A DNA stretch of 64,000 nucleotides from Acanthaster planci. Taxonomy: Eukaryota > Echinodermata > Asteroidea > Valvatida > Acanthasteridae. The notes beneath the pieces were generated by a model. The model worked only from the letters and a program-made list of their open reading frames with translations, was not told the DNA's origin and made no database searches. Both the position numbers and the translations under genes were made by a program. Location of the stretch: NCBI RefSeq assembly GCF_001949145.1, contig NW_019091363.1:2514902-2578901 (forward strand), written 5' to 3'. This document shows positions 1 to 13,700 of the stretch, piece after piece (within the stretch, counting starts at the first letter, position 1; each line of letters opens with the position of its first letter).

Positions 1-1509
1 AACTAGATATGTTTCTGTTTAGATCTGACCTGATATTCAAAGTGAGTATTTACACTTTCCAAGGCATATATGAACACATCTACAATATTTTACAGAGGTT
101 GGAAGGTTTTGACGGACAGATCTTGCACTGTTCAGCATACTTGATAAGGTTTTGGGGAACATGGGTCAGTTTTCACATATCTCAAGAAGTTGTCCTGTGA
201 CAACAAAACAGCAACTCATGGTTTACTTCTACAACTCTTTCAAGCATATGAAACAAAACCAAAGGTAAAAGGGGGCCAGTAAGTTACCATCGTGTCAGCC
301 AAGTTCCCCAGTTTTACATTTGTGCAATCACTTTGCGCCTTCCTTAACGTGCCCTACGGATACAAGATAACTGGTTTTAACGTATAAAAAACCATACACG
401 TTCTTGGTATCAAAACGGAAAGTATATGAAACTTTATTTCTGTCCACGCTTGAATGTGTTCTAACAAGGACTACTACATGGTTTCACCCCAAGTTCACTC
501 TGCATGCTCATGCTAAATGTACAATATGTTTTAGGTTGCAAAGCAACAGGAATGTATTTACCGTTTAGGGAAACACTGTTGATATGGCTGGCCCCCTTCA
601 TTTTGTTTTGTCTCCCATTAACTTTGAAGTGATCTCTCTCTTTATTCCTCTCACAAACACTAACAGCAGTTTGGCCAGTATTGGCCAGTCAACTATTTGT
701 GGGCCCAGTGTTAAACATCAGCTGCCTAAGTGTGATATGACTGACACCGAGCTAAAGATACTTACTTATTCCAGATAGCCAGTCCACTACTCTTTTTGCA
801 CTGACAGTTAAGGGAGAATTGGGGGGTTGTTGAATTATGATAGATTGACTCCTTAACGCTTCCGTCGTCGATTGCTTCGCCGGATCTGTCATAAATTGAA
901 AAACCGTCACAAAAATGGGTTAACGAAGTTAATGTACCTTCCCTGGCACTGTATCTACAGACTGTTTTCCAGCCTCCCAGGTAAACTCTTGCTCACTTCG
1001 ACAATTTCGTCTAACGTAATTTAGTTATCATTCGTGCAGAGATAAACTTTCTATTTTTGGGTGTGGTAGCTAAGAAAAAATTTTCAAACTGAAGTACCAA
1101 TTTTGCAATAAGCAACAAACTTTCAAATGGAATATGGTAAAAAAAAAAAACAGATGACAAGCACTTGGCATGGAATTAGATTTAATCTTATAAACAAGGT
1201 GCACCCTCTACTGATTTTCAAATCATTAACATATCTCAATTTGAATAGGAGAAAAAAGAAAGAGTGGGATGAGTATTGAGAAATCTAAAAGATCTCCCAT
1301 ACAAATCAGTCATAGAAAGCATGAAACCAATGAGCCAATTCCGTATTTCAGAGAGGCAACGTCAGTAAAGAACACCAGCTCTGATAGGTTCAGCGCATGT
1401 GAGTTGAAGTATAGCTGCACTAGTACAGGATCAATCTTTGAATCTTCTCAAATGGCCTACGACAACATTTGTTTGTACACGCACTGCAGAAATTACCGAA
1501 CTGGCTCAT
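1..1509. other. PDS5 3' untranslated region and downstream spacer
   Basis: No convincing coding exon on either strand. The part from 1509 down to about 620 is the probable PDS5 3' UTR; the remainder is AT-rich spacer. Short open frames here have no splice context or protein-like composition. Confidence 0.5.
641..646 (-). terminator. Candidate PDS5 polyadenylation signal AATAAA
   Basis: TTTATT on plus at 641-646 is the first AATAAA hexamer on the minus strand below the long-form stop at 1510; a second is at 433-438. This would give a 3' untranslated region of about 0.87 kb. No AATAAA was seen between 2165 and 1751, so the short form probably uses the same end by retaining the last intron. Confidence 0.4.
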
Positions 1510-1750
1510 TCAGGGGAGGGACTCGGTCCAGTGGGTAACTGGGACCACCCACCTGTTTTCATTACCACTTACACTGAGCGATGTTTGGGCTTGCTTGGGG
1601 GTTCCTTTGTCTCCAGCGGCTTCGATAGCACGGACCAGTGCCCTATCATGCCTGCTTGGGCGACCCGAGCTGCTGGATGACTCGGTATCCTCATCACTGA
1701 TTGCCACGCCGTTTACGTCCGCTGATGAACCCTTGCGACTCGTTTTCCTT
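1510..1750 (-). other. PDS5: PDS5 exon 27: alternative 79-residue C-terminal extension
   Basis: Acceptor CAG at 1753-1751 follows a pyrimidine-rich stretch. Joined to the donor at 2170, the split codon TT+A makes leucine and the frame continues [37 protein letters not shown] and a stop at 1512-1510. An acidic serine cluster ([10 protein letters not shown]) is a likely casein kinase II type target. A further good donor (CTCAGT/GTAAGT at 1573) means the last about 20 codons might be replaced by an unseen downstream exon. The GRP in SSGRPSRH is the only GRP core noticed in the tail. Confidence 0.7.
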
Positions 1751-4700
1751 CTGAGTTTGCAAAAGATAAGGAAGTTTCGGTGAATCTGCACATCATAAAC
1801 TGTGGCTTAAGTTCGGAGAATGAAGATGTGTTCAGGTTTTTGAAACTGCAGACGTTCAAGCCATAACAATTCCAATGGAATTCTGCTTTTCAGGACTAAC
1901 TCCCCAACCGACTACCCAGGAGATTTGGCTTAGCTAGTATTATGAGCAGCGTTCTGCCAATGCATTCCAAAGGCCTGTGAGGTCTCTTGACAAGATTTCC
2001 CAGGCTAGACTCAAACCTCTGACACTGCACTACCAAGCTTGCCTACACTGGAGAAAGGTTTGAGCCCAATACTGCAGTAATGAGCATTCAACCACAAGGC
2101 CAAAACCCTCTCCAACGAAATCTGTCACAGAATATTGGGCAACGCTCTCAGTGAGCTCCCTTGACTTACAAGTTGAACGCCAGAGTGGTTTGCTTGAGTT
2201 TCTTTGGAGACGGAGCTGCGTTGCTGGAGGAGGACTTGTCACCGGAGCCCTCCACGTCTTCAAGTTTCCTCTTCACCTTCTTCCTCTTATCTTCTTCCTC
2301 CTCCGCTGAGGCCATGGTCTCTTTCGCCGACGTGGAGGAGGGCGATTTCTTAGGGGATGGCTTGGACGGGGCGCGTCGTTTCTGGAAGGTGGTGAGCGGG
2401 CCTGCCAGGACGGATTTACGGGGCGAGTATCGGACTGGGGAGGCTTGAGGGGAGGAGGGAGGTCTCTGTGGTCGACTGGCATTGTTTAGCTTGTTGAGCA
2501 GACTATCTCGTCTCAAGGTACTTCTGTCCAGTACAAGAAATTCAGCATTTAGTTATGCCATCCAAAATATCCACTGTTATCCCATTAGCAGCACAAACTT
2601 GCATCATTTATATTCCTTCTGCGGTATAAAGTGAAATCTCAATTAATACACTGGCTACTAACAGTCTCAAAAGCTGAATTCTTAAACCAAAAGAATTAAT
2701 ATTCACCAATTTCTGTCTAAAAATACTTTAAGTAACACCCACCTTTTTGGCGGAGATGAAACTGAGCCATTGCTGAGCCTAGCAACTGAAGTTTTCTTTG
2801 GTGTTGGTTTCTTCACTGGACTGCGACTCGAATTCCGAGTTGCACTTTTAGCCACGACTTTTGAAGCTGCTTTCTTGGTTGGTGAAGGGATTGACTTCTT
2901 GCCTGGACTCAACAAGGGTTTCTTAGTGGGACTGGGTGACTTGGCACTCTTCTTGATGGCATTCATCTTTTTGAGAGGCGTTGGCAGTGATTTCTTTGCT
3001 CCGTCCCTTGCCTGAGTCCTTTTTGTCCCAGCTGTCTTGGTTTTTGAAGTGCTTGCTTTAGCCGGGCTACCAGAGGAACTTTTGGAGGGGCTGGCAGCGA
3101 CCTGTAGCTTCTTGACAGCAAGGGTCTTAGCCTTCGCTGCCTTGGCCTGGGCTACTTTAGTCTGAGCCCTCCTGACAGCTGCGCTCGGTTTGGTTTTCAG
3201 TTTTTTGGCAGAGGGGGAATCTGTTCCTGACTGGTTGGCCGGTCTCTTCCGGGGGGACTTAGAAGGGCTGGATTCCGGAGAGGTCAGCGATGAGGACGGG
3301 GTGGCAGTTTTGCTTCTGGTCAGGAATTCCTTGATGGGTTTCTGGACTGGTCTCTTCCGCTGAGGCTTCTTCGGGGAGGTAGATGGTGAGGGCGAGGAGA
3401 TGGAACTGTTTGCGTTGTTCTCTGCCAAGGCACTTCCCCGCGATCGCGTTGACCCTTTCCTGAAATGAAACCAAACATTACATCTCAGTGACAACTCCCT
3501 TATGCAACAATAGCTTGAAAATTCTTGTCTGTGACAGATTGACCACACACATCAGAGATTTGTCATTCAGTTTGACTGGAAGAGTGTCAAAAGGACAAAT
3601 GTCTAACATTGCCTGGTACTGCTGACACTGTGTGTGGCCCATGAGGCAAGGGTGCCTGGTACTGCTGACACTGTGTGTGGCCCATGAGGCCAGCGTGCCC
3701 GAAATTGGAACTTTAAAAAAAAAAATTAATAAAGTTGCTGGGCGTTTTTTGAAAAAGTACTTCCTGTCGGTCAAATGTTTGGGCCAACAGCGAAGGTAAT
3801 TCCATCATTGTCGAGCAACAATGGGTTCACTGGACCGGAAAACTGGACCTTTATTCATGGCCGGGGTGACCACACTTGGAAACAAATGACCGAGCTGCTG
3901 GGACTTGCCAATGAAGGTTAGTACACTGTCAGTGCAAAGGGCTGGCCATTAGCAGAGGTAATCCGTCATTACAGCTTTTGCCCTCACCCAACATATATTT
4001 ATATTTAAATAAACATCATTGTTTTGAAGCAGTATCATTGTTTGCCGCTACCAACGCCCACCAATTATCAGCGGGGACGAAAGCAAACGCACCAGCGGTC
4101 CAGCAATCAGCGATATAATACCGCTGCGTGCTCTTGGAATCTGGCTGTATTATGTAGAGTTCATTGTGCCGATACACCTGATGAATGGCCTGGTTCACCC
4201 TCATGGCCCACGCGCTCTGTACAGCAACATCGGCAATCCAGCATAGCAACGCACTGGGCTAATGCCCAGAATAAAGAGAAAAATATGCAACATCGCATAA
4301 TGGGGGGCTCTTTACTGGGCAGCATCAATGGAGGTAGCCTGTCAGATTAGAGTCAACACAGGACAGTCATTCTTTTGGGTGTTCAGGTCCAGCAAATGAA
4401 GATGTGCATTTTTGAAGGATTATGAAAACTGAGAAAAATGAAAAAGCGCCCTGCCCAGCAGCATAACATCGATAACCCAGTTTGACATGAAGATGTTCAA
4501 CGCTTGAAATGCAATCAACAAACCAATCTGTAATCTATACAAAACTATCCAGAAGGTTTACAACAGCAATAAGCAGGTTATGAAGTTGGTGAGCAAAAGA
4601 GGCTATATTTCTCATGTACTCCGACATACAACTCCAACAATCAAGGAAATTTAGAGTGGAATGTTAACGTACCTTTTCTGGAACTAAACAGAAGTGAAAA

Positions 4701-7700
4701 ACCTGTAAGAAAAATGTGAATGTTAATAGAATTTTCGTTTAGTTTTTACCTCTCTTTGACATTTTGCTTTGTCTCACTGTTGGCCACGGAGTCTGATCTT
4801 GAAGACCGCCGACTGCCAACCGAGGTTGGTTTATTCTCATCACCCCTGGGTGTCTTCTGGATGGGCGGGGCCGGGGAGGCAGGACTGGTGGGTGTTGTAG
4901 GATCCGTCTTCTGGCCTTTCTTACTGGCCTTGGCACCTTTCGGAGGCGGGGTCTCTAGGAGTTTGTCTGCTGCATTCTTCTTCTGTTGAAAAAGGGAAGA
5001 TTTTGGAAACTAAATGCACAAACTATGTAACTGCTAAAGACAGAATACCTTCTGCACAAAAACTGAGTCTGTTCTGAGTCGATGTAAACCCATCAGGCTG
5101 GTTCAATCTGATATCCAGGGCATGAAATGACTGAGGATATTTCTATTCCTTCAGATAAGATGCCAGTCTATCGCAGGTTGCCCCCTAGCTAATGCCAGAA
5201 CCCATTTCTTCTCCTGAATGGAGAGAGACAATTAGGGGGAAGTAGTTTGCCTAAAGCTATGACTCACAGCAAGCAGCTGGATTCGAACCCCTGAGCCTTG
5301 GATCATGAGTCATAAACGCTAACCACTTCACTGCACTGACCCTAGATGAGGGGAACCTGCTGAGCTGTTTGATGCAAAGTGTCTACTGAAATTACCTTAC
5401 AGCCTAACTTTCACTGAATATGACCAGCAGCCTTCAGTAAGGCATCACTGCTCATTTTCTCAAGTCAAACACTATTTAAAAACTTAAAAGCATGTGCTCA
5501 CATCACGGTCATTAAATTAAACAGTCAGATTGCGCCCATTAAGTTGACTGACCAATAGTGGTTATGAAACATCAGCAAACACAGTGTCCTCCCATAGAAA
5601 AGGGTATAATTAGTGTCATTTACCAAAAATAAAGCTGATGGTCGGTAAGGTACTAAAACTGCTGATGTGCTGAGCACTATACTGAAAATCGGCATTATTT
5701 TTGGTAAATAACACTTATGATATACTTTGCTATAGAACGACACCATATTTGTTGACGTTTGATAACCACTATAAGTTACGTGACTTAGCTGGTGCAACCG
5801 GTCTACTCAACCATGACTTGCGAGACTTGGCATAAATGATGAAAAATTAAGCACGGGCACAGTTGTGAAAGGAGAACGGCCCAGAAAAATTAAAGTTAAG
5901 CCCTTCGCGGCAGGATTATTTTGACCACGACTGCTGGGCTGTGGCATGCCATGAATGGAGGGCTTGGTCCAGCAGCAGGCCCCATTGAACCAGCAGCTGC
6001 ATGGTGAATAGACTGTATGTGTGGTATGCACTAATCCTCACACAAAGGTGCTGTAGTAGCAGTCTTCCTTAGCGAAGGGGTTAAGCTTCAAAGAGTATAA
6101 GCTCAAAACATTGAACACTAAACAATAGCAAATATAGCTCTGCAGGATTACTCCTGAGGGCCTAAGTCTCTTCAGATGCCACCGACCTTTTTCTCCTGCT
6201 GGGTGAACTCCTCCTGCATCTTCTTGGGGAGGACGCTCTCCGTCTTCATGAGAGGCTTCCTGGGCTTCACAAAGAGCTGCTTGGGGAGGAGCGGGTTGAC
6301 GGGATGCTCCTTCTGGGTGAAGGCCGGCGTCTTGCTCAACATGAGTCCCAGGGCAATGTCACACACGGCGTACAGTTTCTAGATGAGGACACAACAAAGG
6401 TTAACACTCAAAGCATTATGTAATTATGCAGCTACCCACCAAAAGTGTGCCGGAGGCACACCAAAATGTGCATCCTACAAATAAAAGGTACAAAACCAAC
6501 TGATTCTTCCCCTGTTAACTGTAAAATGGGGGGAGTATCCCATACATTTCTCCAGATAGTGTTGCAACGCAATTCTTATCATGCTGACCTTTAGGAGTTT
6601 GCTGCCAATCTGTAGTGGTCATTTTATAATTGACATTTTACCCTTGTTATCCCAGTCACAAGCCCCCAATCCCTGACCCCTCAGTCTTGATGAAGCTCTT
6701 GTTGATATCTTACCCTATTCACTCCCCTGTCGTCAGGGTTCTGTGCGTCCTTCATCTGCTTGATAGTCTCAATCAGCTTCCTCATGAAGCTACAGTTGTC
6801 GTTCTTGCTAACCAGGGGTTCCAGAATAAACCAAAGGCACCTGTTGCAAACACCGGCAAGAGGATTTGAAAAGTATCCAACCTACATGGCATCCATTGCT
6901 CAGAGATCACATTTATACACAGGAAAAGGTACCTCCCTACTTGAATTTAACCTTGGACTTTGACAAATAACGAGGAAGCTCCAATCTTTACAAGACTCTG
7001 TACAATGTTTTTCAATTCTCAGAGGCAGGAGTGTGAAGTGAAAAGCAAAGAAATCAGCTGATCCGAGGAAAAGTTGTATGACTGTAAGAAGCTAGGAAAT
7101 TCAAGCCCAATCTGTGTCAGATCACAAACTGAGAAAATGTAAGACTCAAAAAGCCCAGTTCAGTTGGTCAGTTACTTACTCAACACATGACGGATACAAT
7201 GTGTATGGCGCTATCAGAGCAACATTGAATAGTGAGCACTGCCGTACTTGTTGCTGTCGTCCTTTGATTAAATCTCGAGGGTTGAGAAAAGAACGAACCA
7301 AGCACTTACTCTTTTGTGTCTCTCAATCCTTCCAAATCCTTGAGGTTAGTGAAGTCAGGGTCGTGGGCTAGGAGGTGGATTGTGTAGGGGATGACGTACT
7401 CTGGTAGAAGAGTCAAGAGATGAGCTGCAGGAAAGGGGGAAAAATACAGAGAAAATAGACATCTTGAGGAAAGCGGACTGTTTGTTTGTGCGCGCTGTTG
7501 TTATTAGAGTGGAAAAGTGGTTTCGTTATTTCTTACAGCTGTTGAAGAAGTGACCAAATGCGATTCAGAACAGGATTTGGTTGACGATTTCAATTCTTAT
7601 TTCTATCCCTCGCTTGTGTCAAGAAATGCTTCCTCTCGTTCATACATCTTGATTTCTAGCTTTTGCTCTGACACAAGAACAAAACGTATCCACCTCAAGC

Positions 7701-10700
7701 TTAACATTGCAACCGGGTTCTTGAAATACACAAGGATGTCCTGTATTTCTCTCTGCCAATGTCAATAATCTGATCAGCAACTCGTAAATGGGGAAAAGAT
7801 ATCCCCTCCACAAAGGTCTTTCATTGGTGTGCGCCAGTTTTCAAAGCTTTAGGTAAAGAGTCAGAAGAGACGGTCATCTGATCTGGAGGGGAAATTGCAA
7901 GTATGCCTAACTGCTACATAAAATTGGAGAGTCTACATTGACAACCATTCAAACAGAGCCAATGTATTCTTACTCCGGACTGCGTTCAAGTTCTTGGCAT
8001 TTTCAGCACGAACCTTCTGCAAGGCCTACTTCACCTTTCAATCTGCATTTTTACAACTCCCGTTTCTTCTCATTCTGCACAAATGCTGCAGAATGAGTAG
8101 CCGGCACGATTCACGCAAAGGCCACCTACGAAGGAGACCTCAGGGCATCATACCATTTTCCACTGTGTGCTGCTTGAGATACTCCCTCCTGTTCTGTATA
8201 TTCTTGGCCAGGTACTGCTTGGCGTTGGCCCGGCTCTCCTTGACGGGATCCTTGACGCACAGAGAGAAGATGGCCATGTAGCTGAGCGGGAGACGCAGGC
8301 AGCTCAGAGCCTTGTTCAGCTTGCGAGCGAAGTACTCGCGCACCTGGTAGCACTCATCCTGGGAGAAAATGGGCAGGAGAACTATCAGCTAGTCTTCCAA
8401 CAAATGAAGCACATCATGGGTCATTTGAGAACATCAATCCACACACCAGGCTGGCCTTATCAGTTCCGCTGTACACCGACTCACAAGCAGGCATGGCACA
8501 TGATGTGAAGAGCTTTATTTTGTTTTAGTTTTTTTTTTTTAATTTTTGACATATCAAAGTGGCTCACTTCATTAAAAAAATCGTTTCGAATTTTAAAAAA
8601 AGCATGACATTTACAATCCTGTGGTTGACTTGAGGGATATCAGTCTGTAAGGCTACACTGCTGGTGTCAAAAGAAATTGCCACGATTGGAAAGACTTCCC
8701 ACAGGGAATCTGTGGTAATAGAAAAGTCCAATCACTGAGAGGTTCATGAATCTGCAAGTTGGCTGAGTTTCAGATGTGATAAAAGATAATGGAATGCTCA
8801 CCTCTTCAAGCTTTATACACAAGTGTTAAAGTTAAATTCAACCAGGCCAGAACAAATATTAAAAAATAGAATGTCTGTACCGAAAGAGACACAAAGAGAC
8901 ACGGAAATGGTAAATTTGAGATCTTTAGATTACAACAGTAAAAAAATCTTAATAAAAGGATTATTTGTCTGCAAAAAATACACCATGAGATTGAATAAAA
9001 AGTGGGAAAATAATCACAAAAATGTTGCCACAGCAGAGCAAGTAAAGTTTACGATTACATTCATATATGTGTTTCGTGACTCAGTGACTTGGGGAATTCT
9101 GTTAATAACTCAAATTTTAATTTATTCTCCAAAGTTCAAGTTTTCAGATGTAAACAGCAACCAATGAAAACATGACTGCGCCACCTGCACATGGTATGCG
9201 TGGCCCAGCCACAAGTTTTGTGACTGATTTTATCCTTCAGAGTTTGCCCTTTAAGCCGCCAGGCATATAATTCCAAAAAATTATGGAACCTAAAAATGCC
9301 TGGACTTTTATATTAATAGATTAGCAGCACACAAACCATCAGTGTGAAACATTTTTTCTTTTTGAATTAATCTTCTTTTTGTACAAATAGGGTGGTTCCT
9401 TGCCCTGAACGCCTGGCAAGGCAGTTACGTGAGTGAGGAGCAATATTACATGCTACTTACATTGATCGTAAGTGCTAAAAGCTGGAAATGCTCGGTGGAC
9501 ACCAGCTCGTGGTAGCCAGGGACCTGGGCAATCTTCAGCATGGAGCAGGCTGCAGCGAGCCTCAGCCGAGACATGTCCGCTTTACTGAAGAGGATCAAAC
9601 AGGAGACAATCAGATAAAGCAGTGCTTGATGACATACCAAGACACCCGTCCTGACCATGAATCAAGTGCTGCTGACAAAATAATGATTTTGAGAGCTTCT
9701 CTTCTGAACCGGATACCCATTATTTGGAGCTTAGGCACGGATTTGATAACAAGCCAAATATTACTTAACCCAAACTCATAACCCTCCTAGATTCTCAAAA
9801 TCCACCGTAACGTTTTTACAGGATTTTGTAAGATTGAGCAAGGTACATCCCAGCCACTCCTAGTGTTTGATTCCCTTTGAAAGTACAAGAATGTGTCACT
9901 GGGCAATTCCACAGTGCAGTATCTCAGACAGTTTGAAGTTGATAAGCTCTTGCAGCTGGCACAGGTGTGCCTGTACTTTTCACCTACTGAAGAAGTTAAG
10001 TCTGTTCTCTCAGTCACATAACTGGGTGATGAACAAACGCTGAACTTGGGCTTCTATTCTACAGTCTTAGAATTCACACAGAGGAGCATTGTTTGTACTG
10101 ATGGAAACAAACATGCAGAACAACACACAGAAACAACCCCACGGCCACCAAGTGTTGTTTTCCCGATTCACTTCACTTGGTCTTTGCGCTCAGACCTCTG
10201 GAAAGGTCTCCTCACAGAGGGCTTGAATTTCTTTCACAGAATGAGAGAAACACCTGCCGATATTGAACCAGAATTTTGGTGGTTTTTTCAACTGTCTTCT
10301 CCTTACCTGATGGCTTTCCTCTCCATGAGGTCTCCCTCATTCTTGATCATGGTCATCAGGAGTCGGATGGTGGACACGCAGGGTGAGGTGTCCTGGGCGT
10401 TGCATGCACGCAGTCCCTCCAGCCACCGAACGAGCAACTTCATGGCTGCGATCTGCAAAGCCACAAAATGAAAACTAGGGGGTGCAATATCAGGCAATCA
10501 AAACAATCTTCAGTCACTGAACGGCTTAATATCACAAACATGTCATATGCCATGCGACTGTAACACTTCAAATTACACTATCTGCCCTGAGTTGAAGTGC
10601 ACCTTTGCCGGCGAAAGAAAGACAGACTGGTACAAGGTTTCCAAACAGGTTCTTGCACGTTTGGAGTGCATGCAAAGACCATACATTACAGCAGAAATTC

Positions 10701-13700
10701 ATTACGCGAAGTCAGCGTGCCCTGTGCCGGACGCACATAAACTTGCACACCTATGTGGTGAGCTCATACCACAGGACTGCCAGTGGAATTTAAAAACTCC
10801 CTCTTTTGTCCCTGCTTAGAGCGAATAATAAATATGTTCAGTTCAAATTTTTTCTTCCCCACTTGTGTTCAAATATTTATAGTATGGAAATAAACCTGAA
10901 CCTCAAGTGAATTATTTTTGGTTCTTTTAGGCCTCTAAATATATTTTGAGATTTTCAAATTGATAATATTTTTGCGGTATTTCATGAATACTACAATTGT
11001 ATCCACAATTGTATTAGGATTGAAAAAATAAGGCCATTGGATGCAACAGTGAGTACAAATGCAAAAACTACAAATAACCTTATTTAATGGTGCACAATGA
11101 TATAATTGATTATCACACAGTCTCCACAGGAAAGCACACCATTGCACACTCAGAAAGTTACTTTGATGAGGGAAGACGGAGCATCTTTTTAAAATAAAGC
11201 TGGTATACAATATCGTCAATTCAAGTTAAATGCTTCACATGTGGTTGGTGGCAAGAGAAAGATTTGACATAGTGTTGGAGAAAATGTCATTCATTTTAAA
11301 AATAAAGTGATAAGGTATACAACTATTTCAGTGAAGAAAATATTCCGACAATTAAAATGCCAACCTTGGCCAATGTCTCCTCGGCAACCTGGTTGTCATG
11401 GCACCAGATGCCCTTGGTTGGGGTTCCCTCTGTCTGATCTTGCATCAGCAGCCCCTTGACGATACTGTTTGCTATAACTGGCTTCATGGCACTGCAGAAA
11501 TGTTCAGGGGCCAGTTTGGCGATTTCTCCCACCGCAGCGAGAGCTGTCAAATGGTGCTCATGGTTCAGATTTAAGCACTTTTGAAGGCTCTGTAAATGGA
11601 AGTAAAAGTTGGTGATTAGAATTTCACAAAAGAATTTAATTGATTCTAGTGCAGAGTTGAAATCTGCTTTCCTGAACAAAAAGCTTTCGTCTTTGTAAAT
11701 TGTAATAGGTGTCTGTGTGGTTAAACTCTCCATCACCGCTTGGACTAAGCCTCTTATGACAGATGTAAAGCTTGATGCCTCAAAATGTCTAGAGATATAA
11801 CTGTGACCTTCTTGAGAATCAAGCCTGCTGATCACGGCCCACGGTCTGAAAAATGAAACATTTTAAGTCGGTCACATCCTTGCTGGAATGCACCAAGTAC
11901 ATTGAAACAAAAGGAGGTGCAACATGGATTAAGGATGAAAAGTTGAATATAATGGTAGCAATCTCTGTGCCTAGCAAAAATGTCTTTAGTTTTTATGGAA
12001 ACAGAGAGATGCGTGACTCTTTGAGTGCTTTTCAAGCTGGATGGTGCCGACACTCACGTCATACAGCTGCTGGAAAACAGCGACTTTATTCTTGCCCAAG
12101 ACACCGTTGATGCATCGGATGGCATGCTTGGCCTGGGAGGGGCTGCCGGTCTTGGCTTTACAAATCAAGATAGGTAAGAGGCACCTGAGGAGTAAGTGGA
12201 AAATAACAAGCTCTATCAGAAAAGAAAAATAACGATGATCACATGTGGACATCTGTGGCTGGGTAAATCTTTTTTCGATTCTACTTTAAGAAAGACACTC
12301 TTTTAAAAAGCTACAGCGAGGGCATCTTGGAAACTGCGTAAATAGTGCCTCTCAGGCCGCACGCAATGGAACAATGCAAGGGACTTGCTTACGATGCAAT
12401 ATTTGGGAACTCCTCTTTCAGATTCTGTCCGGTGTGGATGAAGATCTGGAGAGCCACGTCCGAGACGGAGTCATCCTCATGCTTGAGCATGGAGAGGAGC
12501 TGGTCAAAGCTGGCATCACTCCTGAAGGCACTGGGGAAAACTGGAGCCAGAGTCTGCCAGGAAAAACAAAACAATCAGGTCAAACTTGAGAGTTGAAGCG
12601 CAAAGAAGGTATCAGAGGGGTTCTTGCACGGCAGAGGATTTCGGAAAATTCAGTGAGGTTTTTATGGAGAGCATGTTGGGGACAATACCAATGCCTTTCC
12701 CCCTCAAGACCTTTGACAAACCGGACTGATTCAACCTGAGTCATCCTTATGCAGTGCGCCACAGGCATATTTTCTAACACCAGAAATCAAGCCCTATGTC
12801 AAATGTCATACTGTCAGGACTCTTTAAGTCTTGTAAACATACATCTGCTACGGAGATTTTTATGCAGGTGGATTTTTGGCAGTCGAGTCCCTCTACAGTA
12901 AAAGTGCAGTATGACTCAGCTTGTATGGACCTTCATATGAACAAACCGCATCAGTTTTACAACCTGCTTGAGAGTTATACAAATGCAACAATTTCTGATT
13001 TGCAATCCAATAAGATTTGAAGGTTTGCAAGGTGGACGTAGTACAGAGGCGAGGTTTGCAGCAGCACCCGTGTGAAATTTTTTTTCAGGAATGAGTGGGG
13101 TTCTGACAAGAACTTCTGTACTCCCCTCTGAAACATTTTGAGTACAGACGTTCTCTTCATACCCCCCCCACTCGCTCCTGAAAGAGATTTGGCACGGTGC
13201 TTCCCAAACTGTGTCTGATTACGTTAAAATGTTTAAAAACTTCAGCAATTATAAAGGGCATTTTAAGGTAATAACATCCTGAGATTTATCAAGACTTTGT
13301 GAATATTCCAGTTAAAATCGTCGCGTTTCTTGTCGTTTGCTTGGGGGTAAATTCTGTAATCATGAGCACATCAACACTGGTCATAACAAACAATCAAGCG
13401 GCTGAACAAACTGGAGAATCTTGACTAACAGAGTTAGCATAGAACCCGATATTTTTGTTAAACTCTGGATGCTTGGTGAGGGTAACTGACCTGTAGAAGC
13501 CGAAGGCCCCTGACTTCGGTCGTTTCGTCTGCCCGCTCCTCAAACGGTTCGGCGATTCCCTCCACGTGTTCCGCCACGATGCCAATGAGCTCCTTGATGG
13601 CATTTGCGTCAATGACGAGGGGTGCAATTCGTTCCATGAGCGTTTTGATGGTGTCAAATGTCGGAGTGGGCTGGCTGGGGTTGCCAAACTTCTTCAGGAC

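Larger units (their letters stand above)
4750..6378 (-). other. PDS5: PDS5 exons 23-24: end of the folded region and start of the disordered tail
   Basis: Exon 6187-6378 (residues 1061-1124) holds [17 protein letters not shown] and [14 protein letters not shown], matching the last conserved block of vertebrate PDS5. Exon 4750-4982 (residues 1125-1201) is low-complexity, with [19 protein letters not shown] and a KNVKER-like end, typical of the poorly conserved tail. The intron between them holds a SINE and a TTAA-flanked MITE. Confidence 0.92.

Noticed and set aside
5290-5345. tRNA gene on minus
   Set aside because: Box A and box B are present, but there is no acceptor stem and a SINE-type body follows; called a SINE.
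8167-8508. 113-codon plus-strand open frame
   Set aside because: Antisense to PDS5 exon 8154-8358, whose minus-strand product matches the conserved PDS5 sequence.
10046-10471. 141-codon plus-strand frame
   Set aside because: Partly antisense to PDS5 exon 10307-10452 and partly intron; no support.
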